64,000 bases of DNA from Plantago ovata (lineage: Eukaryota > Streptophyta > Magnoliopsida > Lamiales > Plantaginaceae): assembly GCA_028274465.1 (NCBI GenBank), contig CM051456.1, forward strand, positions 82,942,753 to 83,006,752, in the 5' to 3' direction. The position numbers and the translations under genes are program-made. The notes below the pieces were generated by a model, which saw nothing but the letters and a program-made list of their open reading frames with translations, was not told the origin of the DNA and made no database searches. Shown here piece after piece: positions 56,877 to 64,000 of the stretch (positions within the stretch are counted from its first letter, which is position 1; each line of letters begins with the position of its first letter).

Positions 56877-59800
56877 TTGCTCTTGATTGTGCAGACTTCA
56901 GCCACGGAGACAAACAATGCAATTTGGCACTTTGACAGTGGTTGTGGAAAGCACATGACGGGCAACAAGAAAAACCTTATAAACTATAGACGGTGGTCTA
57001 AAGGTCCAACAATAAGGTTTGCTGGTGGAGACTTTGGTTCTACTAAAGGTTATGGTGACGTGAAGTTAGGATGCATTACCATTTCGGGAGTTCTTTATGT
57101 CAAAAATCTTAAGTTTAACCTTTTCAGTATGAGATTCGGTGATAAAGGATACTTCATCAATATCAAAAGTGATGAATGTAAACTTATAGACTTTGAGACA
57201 AAGAAGGTTATTATGGTTGCTAGAAGATCAGTAGGTTTGTATACTGTAGATTGGTCTTCAGCAATCGTTGAAAAATGCCTTGTCTCAGATCATGATTGCC
57301 TTGATGAAAAACCATGGTTATGGCATAAACGAACAAGTCACCTAAACTTCAAGACGCTGAATAAGCTGTCTAAAAAGGCACTTGTAGTTGGATTACCTAA
57401 GGTTACTTTCAAGAAGGATGGTGTTTGCAGTGCATGTCAGCAAAGTAAGCAAACCAAATCTTCTTTTAAGAACAAGGCAGTACCGTCAACTACAAAAGCT
57501 TTACAACTCTTGCACATGGACTTGTTTGATTCTTCTTCAACAAGCTATGCTGGTAAGAAGTATGGTCTGGTGGTGGTAGATGACTATTCAAGATTCACTT
57601 GGGTAGTATTTATCAAGCACAAATCTGAAACAAGGACTGAAATACCTAACTTGCTGAATAAGCTTGAGGTCATGAAAAATGACAAGGTAAAAGTCATAAG
57701 GACAGACCATGGTACTGAGTTTGTAAACCAGTACATAACTGAGTATTGCACTTCAAAAGGTATACAACATCAGTTATCCTTAGTAAGGACACCACAACAA
57801 AACGGTGTTGCTGAACGGAAGAATCGCACCCTAAAAAAAGCCGCAAGAACAATGCTTGCTGACACTGAAATAAGTGAGGCTTACTGGGTTGAAGCGATTA
57901 ATACCGCCTGTTACACTCAAAACAGATGTCTGATTACTAAGGAATACAACAAAACTCCGTATGAGTTGTTTGTTGGAAGACCTCCTAACATCACTCATCT
58001 AAGAGTATTTGGTTGCAAATGCTTTGTTCTTAACAATGGTAGAGAATACTTAAGAACATTTCAACCAAAGGCAGACGAAGCGATATTTCTTGGTTACTCC
58101 TTGCATAGTAAAGCTTATAGAGTTTACAACATAAAGGCACAAAAGATCGAAGAATCAGTGCATGTTGTATTCTATGAAAAGTCACAAGGAGTTCGTGCTG
58201 AAGAACAAATATCAGATTGTATGAAGAAGTTACTCATACACGAGCAAAGAACTGAATCTGATGCTAGGAAAGTCAAAACAATTGAACTAAATGATGATTC
58301 TGACAATGACTCTCCACCCCTGAGTCATGACAAGATTAAAATAGTTCATGACAAAGAATTTCCAGCAAAAGATGTGGTTGCTCCAGATGTTGTTGAAACT
58401 ATGCAACTTCCTGTGCCTGCTGACGAGTTACCTCAAACCACCAATGCTAAACAAGCAGTTGCTAATGAACCAATCTCAGCAGAGACACAACAAATTACCA
58501 GTAGTATTGAGCAAGTACATACTGAAGAGTCACATGCTGAAGAGCAATCTTATCCAGATCCAAAGAGCAGAAAACCTGTTAATAAATGCATTAGAGATCA
58601 TCCCTCTACGGATATGATTGGTGATATTGACAAACGACGAGTGACTAGATCCAAAGTATCTACTAATCAAGAACGTGCTGAAGAAGCAAATGTCATAGAA
58701 GTAGAAGCTTTGTTCTCTTACTTTGTTTTAGAAATTGAACCCAAGACCAAAGAAGAAGCTTTAAAGCATTCTGAATGGATCAAGGCAATGCAAGAAGAAC
58801 TTGATCAATTTGAAAGGAACAAAGTATGGAAACTTGTACCCCTTGCTGAAGGAAAGAAAGCAATTGGTACAAAGTGGGTGTTCAGAAACAAGCTGAGTGA
58901 GTCTAGAGAAGTAACAAGGAAAAAAGTACGTTTAGTTGCTCAAGGTTACTGTCAGGCTGAAGGATTGGACTATGATGAGTCTTATGCTCCAGTTGCAAGA
59001 TTGGATGCAATTAGGCTTTTCTTAGCCTTTGATGCTCACAATGACTTCATTGTTTATCAAATGGATATTAAAAGCGCTTTCCTAAATGGTGAACTTTCTG
59101 AAGAAGTCTACTTGGAACAACCCCCTGGCTTTGAACTTCCCTCAGAAACCAAGATGATATACAAGCTTCAGAAAGATGTATATGGTGTATACCAAGAACC
59201 AAGAGCTTGGTATGATACCTTAGCTGAGTTCTTGCTGGACAATGGTTTCAAGAAAGGTGAAGTTGACAAAACTTTATTTACCATGAACCATGATGGTAAA
59301 ATACTCTTAGTCCAGATTTATATGGATGATATAATATTTGGATCTAAGGACAAGCAACTTTATGATGATTTTTCCAAACTCATGACAAACAAGTTTGAAA
59401 TGAGTATGATGGATAAATTGAATTATTTCCTAGGATTGCAAGTCAAGCAACTCAAAGATGGAATATTCATAAATCAAGCAAAGTATGCAAAGGAAATGCT
59501 CATAAAGTTCAGGATCAAAGAGGAAGAAAAACCTGAAAAGATCCCTATGAGTGTTGGTACCAAATTGGGCTATATTAAAGAAGATAAGAGTGTTGATGAA
59601 CACATGTATAGGAAGCTCATTGGTTCTTTGCTGTATTTAACAGCAAGTAGACCTGACATTCAGTATGATGTTTGTGTGTGTGCAAGATTCCAATCTGGTT
59701 CAAGAGATTCACACTACAAAATGACACTTAAGATACTGAAATATGTCAAAGGTACTGTCAATGTTGGATTATGGTATCCTAAAGATTCTGGATTGGAATT

Positions 59801-60047
59801 TGTTGGTTATTCTGATGCTGATCATGGAGGATCAACTCTTGATAGAAAAAGTACTTCTGGAACTTGTCAGTTTCTAGGTACTAGATTAATATCATGGTTC
59901 GGCAAGAAGCAAACCTTTGTTGCCAATTCATCTACTGAATCTGAGTACATTGCGGCTGGTTGTTGCACAACTCAAATCCTATGGATTCAGCAACAATTAA
60001 GTGCTAGTGCTAGTGCTGCTGACTCAAGATCTTCAGCAAGAGATTAA
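56877..60047 (+). CDS. S4 pol ORF: protease, integrase, RT, partial RNase H (1056 codons open)
   Basis: Protease D20-S21-G22 in [13 protein letters not shown]. Integrase zinc region with [10 protein letters not shown] and CSACQQSK (about residues 148-190). Integrase core D215, D277, E313, the last two 35 residues apart as in the DDE family. RT from about residue 635, with Y815-M816-D817-D818. RNase H begins with SDADHGGS and [10 protein letters not shown]. From about 60000 the sequence is that of the extra ORF, not pol. This is the longest open frame in the window and shows the full copia domain order PR-INT-RT-RH. Confidence 0.85.
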   Translation: MLLIVQTSATETNNAIWHFDSGCGKHMTGNKKNLINYRRWSKGPTIRFAGGDFGSTKGYGDVKLGCITISGVLYVKNLKFNLFSMRFGDKGYFINIKSDECKLIDFETKKVIMVARRSVGLYTVDWSSAIVEKCLVSDHDCLDEKPWLWHKRTSHLNFKTLNKLSKKALVVGLPKVTFKKDGVCSACQQSKQTKSSFKNKAVPSTTKALQLLHMDLFDSSSTSYAGKKYGLVVVDDYSRFTWVVFIKHKSETRTEIPNLLNKLEVMKNDKVKVIRTDHGTEFVNQYITEYCTSKGIQHQLSLVRTPQQNGVAERKNRTLKKAARTMLADTEISEAYWVEAINTACYTQNRCLITKEYNKTPYELFVGRPPNITHLRVFGCKCFVLNNGREYLRTFQPKADEAIFLGYSLHSKAYRVYNIKAQKIEESVHVVFYEKSQGVRAEEQISDCMKKLLIHEQRTESDARKVKTIELNDDSDNDSPPLSHDKIKIVHDKEFPAKDVVAPDVVETMQLPVPADELPQTTNAKQAVANEPISAETQQITSSIEQVHTEESHAEEQSYPDPKSRKPVNKCIRDHPSTDMIGDIDKRRVTRSKVSTNQERAEEANVIEVEALFSYFVLEIEPKTKEEALKHSEWIKAMQEELDQFERNKVWKLVPLAEGKKAIGTKWVFRNKLSESREVTRKKVRLVAQGYCQAEGLDYDESYAPVARLDAIRLFLAFDAHNDFIVYQMDIKSAFLNGELSEEVYLEQPPGFELPSETKMIYKLQKDVYGVYQEPRAWYDTLAEFLLDNGFKKGEVDKTLFTMNHDGKILLVQIYMDDIIFGSKDKQLYDDFSKLMTNKFEMSMMDKLNYFLGLQVKQLKDGIFINQAKYAKEMLIKFRIKEEEKPEKIPMSVGTKLGYIKEDKSVDEHMYRKLIGSLLYLTASRPDIQYDVCVCARFQSGSRDSHYKMTLKILKYVKGTVNVGLWYPKDSGLEFVGYSDADHGGSTLDRKSTSGTCQFLGTRLISWFGKKQTFVANSSTESEYIAAGCCTTQILWIQQQLSASASAADSRSSARD

Positions 60048-60832
60048 GAAAATGCTAAGTCAAGAAGAGGCAAAGACAGGAAGAAAAGTGGCTTGCTAGC
60101 ATTGCAATTGGCACTGGCATTGAATATACAAAGACCAGCAATGAGAAAACAACTCAGAATGTGATGAGAAACCTACATGGTTGCTGGATCATAAAGCTGA
60201 AAGATCTTTTGGCCAATGATTTCTTTCCAACTGTTGTACTTAATCAAATGTACACTTGGATTGAATTAAAAGTGCAAAGAAAAGAAAGGGATCCTCCTCC
60301 CTACCCAAGAAACATTGCTGCAAAATGGCTGAACTTGGAAATCTTATTAAGAAGTACTTCTATCAAAAAGAAGCTAAAACAAGAGTCCGATTTAATTAAG
60401 CCGATAGATGTTGCTTACTACAGTGATCCTTTAACCAAGAAGTCCAAGAAGAAATATGGCTTGATTCCTTATGAGTATTGTTATCTCACTGCCAAGGATC
60501 AAGAAGAAGATCTTCTCTGGTTAAGAAAGATTCATGCCAACAAGGGAATTTCAGATACACAACTTCTCCATGCTAGCAATTGGGGCATGCACATGTGGGT
60601 AATTCACTACAAAGAAATGAATGGTGAAAACCATCATTATACTGCCTGCAAGAACTACAAAGAAATGAATGGTGAAAACCATCATTATACTGCCTGCAAG
60701 AATGCAAGGATTATACAACTTGAAGTCCGTAAGCTACTTGAAGATTACGAGAAGGACTGTGTTGAATTGTATGCTCTTGCTGAGAAGAGTGTAAGGGAGA
60801 TTCTGAGGAAATCTTCTGCTGGAATAGCTTAA
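60048..60832 (+). pseudogene. S4 post-pol extra ORF, C-terminal part (fossil)
   Basis: The open part at 60161-60832 has CWIIKLKDLLANDFFPT, NQMYTWIELKVQRKERDPPP, KPIDVAYYSDPLTKKSKKKYGLIPYEY, LHASNWGMHMWVIHYKEM and a final LEDYEKDCVELYALAEKSVREIL. It matches S1 22540-23154 closely. This terminal block is the best conserved part of the extra ORF. It includes a 16-residue tandem duplication. Function is unknown. Confidence 0.68.
60608..60703 (+). repeat. 48-bp tandem duplication in the S4 extra ORF
   Basis: Units 60608-60655 and 60656-60703 are almost identical. Each encodes YKEMNGENHHYTACKN, and the reading frame is kept. S1 has a single copy at the same place (about 22980-23028). Confidence 0.9.
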
Positions 60833-61093
60833 GTCCCTTGTAAAAAGCTTTGTTTGTTTTGTTTGCTGATTTTTGTAGTTATCTCTGAACTTTCTTGTAA
60901 ACTTACTGAAAGATAACTATCAGCAATAAGCTTTTGACTCTTATTGGTTTTTGATTATGCAAACTACTCTTGCTTACTGTTTTATTATTCAAGTATGCTT
61001 GCATTATTCAACTGATTTATTAAACATCAGAAACCTCTAAAAGGGTAACAATTAATTTAGCCATGGATTGCTAACATCAAAAAGGGGGAAATT
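60833..61093 (+). other. S4 3' untranslated region and polypurine tract
   Basis: No gene. It ends with an A/G-rich tract (AAAAAGGGGGAAATT, 61079-61093) directly before the LTR. It is collinear with S1 23155-23417. Confidence 0.75.
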
Positions 61094-62479
61094 TGTTAGG
61101 AAACTTGTAAATTTTGATGAGCAATTAACCATGCTAAATTAAAGAATGTCTAGTACCTAGAACTCTTAAGGTCCATAGGAATTTAGAATTTTAAGGACAT
61201 TGTAAGAGAGGAACATTTGCTGAAGACTTAGTGTAGGTACTAGTTAGGTGCTTTAGTTTGCTGATGATGTACTTTGTTTTTACAAATGAACTATTGAAGC
61301 ACTAGAACCGTTCAGAAACTTGAAAATTCGAAGACTGAAGACTTAAGAAGATTTCTGAAGATGGTATCTACAAAGGCAGATGTTGCTCAGAAAGCGAAAA
61401 TTTCAGCAACAACTTGCATAAGTGAAAACCTATATGACAGAGTAGGTTGTGTTTGCTGAAACTGAGACTGACTACTTGCTGAAATACATATGTGACCTCC
61501 TTGCTGAAAGTACTTGCATTTGGCTCCAACGTTCACATTTGAATTCCATTCAAATGAACATTAAATGCAAAGTAAGCACGCGAAGAACATGAAGACTAGA
61601 AGACAAATGAAGGACGCTGCTGAAAGTACAAAAGCAAGATAGTGACATCTTAAGGAACAAAGCCTTAGAATTTGACATTCAAACGGCTCCCTTGATTCAC
61701 TATAAATAGAGGTCATCCGGCAAAGAGTTGAAGTGTGTCAACAACGTGATCAAACTCTCACTTGTGCTTAAACACTCAATCTTCCATACTCTTTACTGCC
61801 TATTGATTCGTTCCCAGACTTAAGCTTGAAACGAAAGCTACTTGTGAAGAAGTAGAACATTCACGGCTAAGAAATTAGTTAAGTGTTCTTTCTTTCAAAC
61901 AAGAACAAGTCTTGACACCAGAAACAACTTAACTTGCTTACTGAAAAGTATTAGAAGTTTTTTTTTCTTTAGATAACTTGTTATAGCTGAATAAGTTATA
62001 TTCAAGTCATCTCATCCCAAACCTCTCTAACTGATAAACACCCTTTTTCAGGCGTGAAATTCATGGGAAATTAATCAAGCATAGTTTTGCTGATTAAGTG
62101 TCCCAAGTTTGGTGGAGAACAAGGTTACGTTCTCTAGTTAGGTTGGAAACGAAGCAAATGTGCTTTGGTTTCTGAAGAATCATTATAGATAGGTGTTGTA
62201 AGGAACCTCAAGCTTATCTTAGTGGATTTAGTCCTATAAAGGACAAAGTGGATTAGTTGAAAGATTACGCCACTCTCAGATACCACTAAAAAAGTGTTTG
62301 TATGATTTACTTTACCGCATTTAGTTTTCAGCAAGCTTAACAGTTTGTACACTGTCACTCTGCTCACTTACTGAAACTAGCACTCTCTGAAAAGAACTTA
62401 TTGTATAAAGACTTCTGCACTCTGTTTTTAAAGTACCAGTAAAACTTGTTACTGAAAAGTAAGTTTAAAGGGACCAACA
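61094..62479 (+). repeat. 3' LTR of S4
   Basis: 1386 bp, TGTTAGGAAAC to ACCAACA. TATA box TATAAATA at 61701-61708. It is shorter than the S1 LTR because the tandem unit and C-run hairpin near the 3' end are not present here. Confidence 0.88.
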
Positions 62480-64000
62480 AAAAAACACTGTCATCAAACT
62501 CCCCAAACCGAACCTTTGCTAGTCCTCAAGCAACTAGCTAGACTCTATGCAAACTACATGCAACACAAAGAGGAGTCTCATGCAAAATAAGAAGAACTAA
62601 TCTATTGTATCTACCAAATGCTTATGAACAAAGACCATAGAAATCATAACATGGAAGTAGGTTGAAGAATGCCTCGATTGAACCTATACACATTCACATA
62701 TGCACTTTGTTAAACAAGGGAGTCTCTCGTACCATTCTCTACCTGGACTTAGTCAATGACGACGTAATGACGCATATTAAAATACAAATGGTTGCCCCAT
62801 GCCTATGAAACTGAGGACTTACTACTGTTCACCAAGTGATACTTTTCCTCAAGAGAGGTCGAACCAATACTGGCTATCATCAAATGAAGGAGGGTTCCCT
62901 AATAGACACACTCCCCTATTCTACCCGACTCTTATAGCAAAAACTCTTCACCACTTTCTGAATGGCAGGACGAGGGTGGTATTGAACAGGCCTTGGACTA
63001 GGCGACACGAAAAAACACAAGGAAGAATTTACAACTCGATTACGAACTACTACAAAAGCTGAAAAATAATGCAATGCTTTGCTAAAACTGCTTTTTGGCT
63101 TGCTTGGACCCTTCTTTTGTTTTTCTGGGTCTTATTCCTTTTTTTCTTTTTTTTCTTTTTCCAGATTTCTGGAATTTTCGATTTTTTTCTTTTTTCTTTT
63201 TTTTTTTTTTTTTTTTTGTGTATAGCCAGCAGTACCACAATGAAAGGAAATAACAACGACTCTACAACGACCTCCCCAAACCTATTCGAAAAAATAGGTT
63301 GGAGCACAAACTCACAAAGAAAGAAGAAAAATAAACTCAACACGACTCAACTATACGAATCACAAGTCATAACAATGGTAACCCCCTCCCCAAACCTATT
63401 CGTTAGAATAGGTTACAAACAAAGGATCACACTCCTCACTCTACCTTCTTCCTAGGCATTTAGCAATCTCAAAAAGCAAGGTGAAGACTTGTTGCCTCTT
63501 AGGTAAATAATTACACGAGAATACAACCAAAGACTCTAACATGCGCGAACCGCAGTAGAGAAAACACCACATAGTGATGTCGAGACTACCAAGTTTAACT
63601 AGTGCACATACGAATATGACAAGCCAAGCGAGACAAACCTCAAACTATTCCATAGAGATGCAATGTATGGTCAATGGTCACAAACACTTAGTCTATACAA
63701 TAAAAAAGTTCAAAAAATTTGGCAATAAACTCCACACAACATCATGCAAAACTAGAGTAAGTATGAATGCATACGAACAAACTAAATCCTAAGAAAGCGG
63801 TAAACGTGCAAACAAAGGTACGAGATACAATGCTCAACGACACAAGTCATACAAAACTAACATCATAATTCACATAACACCCCCCACATGAAGCTCAAGC
63901 TGGTCCCCAACAAAAGAGAGAATGAGGAATGTAAAGTGATACTAGATGTTACCGAATGTGTGGCCTCTGTCGGCTGAGTATACCAGAATGGACATGTGAA
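62480..64000 (-). mobile_element. Gypsy element D, LTR end and 3' non-coding region (continues past window)
   Basis: A short LTR remnant ends CATCA at 62496. The polypurine tract follows (about 62497-62514, minus), then the family 3' region: a strand-biased low-complexity tract (about 63110-63222), two hairpin plus GGGGAGG motifs (about 63270-63302 and 63380-63412), and the block ending near 63960 that in C lies next to ORF2. No coding part is reached. It is more diverged from A and C than they are from each other, so it is probably the oldest gypsy copy here. Confidence 0.8.

Larger units (their letters stand above)
56369..62479 (+). mobile_element. Sirevirus-type element S4 (3' portion)
   Basis: Gag tail, pol, the end of the extra ORF, a polypurine tract and a 3' LTR, in family order and on one strand. 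The 5' LTR and most of gag are missing left of 56369. It ends inside the end of a gypsy LTR (D). It is broken, with at least two large losses but a long open pol. Confidence 0.78.

Noticed and set aside
62480-64000. Host intergenic DNA at the right end of the window
   Set aside because: It aligns in order with the 3' non-coding regions of gypsy A and C, so it is element D.

Overview
This window looks like repeat-only nuclear DNA from a flowering plant, most likely a eudicot. I found no host gene, rRNA or tRNA gene, CRISPR array or prokaryotic signal. Almost every base belongs to a nest of LTR retrotransposons from three groups. (1) Ty1/copia elements of Sirevirus (SIRE) type: LTRs of about 1.4-1.6 kb that begin TGTTAGGAAAC or TGCTAGGAAAC and end ACCAACA, a gag with coiled coil, a pol in the order PR-INT-RT-RH, and a long extra ORF after pol. 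(2) Ty3/gypsy elements of the Ogre/Tat/Athila type: LTRs of 1.2-1.3 kb that begin TGATGAACG and end CATCA, a tRNA-Asp primer site, and gag plus protease but no RT or integrase in any copy. (3) One non-coding long-LTR element whose primer site matches initiator tRNA-Met.

Layout, left to right. Sirevirus S1 (+) fills 1-24983 and enters from outside the window. Its post-pol ORF is split by gypsy A (+, 7100-21264, target duplication CCTAC), which is itself split by gypsy B (-, 10168-16281, target duplication GAGCA). The S1 3' LTR ends at 24983 inside the gag of Sirevirus S2 (+, 24984-53966). S2 carries the non-coding element E (-, 26259-32005, target duplication CTAGT) and gypsy C (-, 33281-41075, target duplication GTTTG). 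The S2 3' LTR abuts a fragment of Sirevirus S3 (53967-54798). Next come a lone LTR in reverse orientation (54799-56368), Sirevirus S4 (56369-62479, with a pol ORF of over 1000 codons), and the non-coding 3' part of gypsy D (-, 62480-64000, running off the window).

A run of exactly 100 N (44880-44979) interrupts S2. The 7.2 kb left of it (37709-44879) and the 7.2 kb right of it (44980-52156) are the same sequence, and the repeat boundaries fall exactly on the gap edges. Scattered short indels pile up at the two contig ends. This is best read as two overlapping contig ends that were never merged, so C and S2 pol are each drawn twice but probably exist once.

Nesting and LTR divergence give a rough order. 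B lies in A, A in S1, S1 in S2. By eye the LTR pairs differ by about 2% (C), 2.4% (B), 2.6% (A) and 4% (E). At an assumed 1.3e-8 substitutions per site per year that is roughly 0.8-1.5 million years. The most interesting biology is in the accessory parts of these fossils. The Sireviruses have a hairpin array and a TATA-bearing leader in front of a large non-enzymatic ORF. The gypsy family has GC palindrome clusters beside its promoter whose number varies, a gag-PR-only coding capacity, and an unexplained second ORF.
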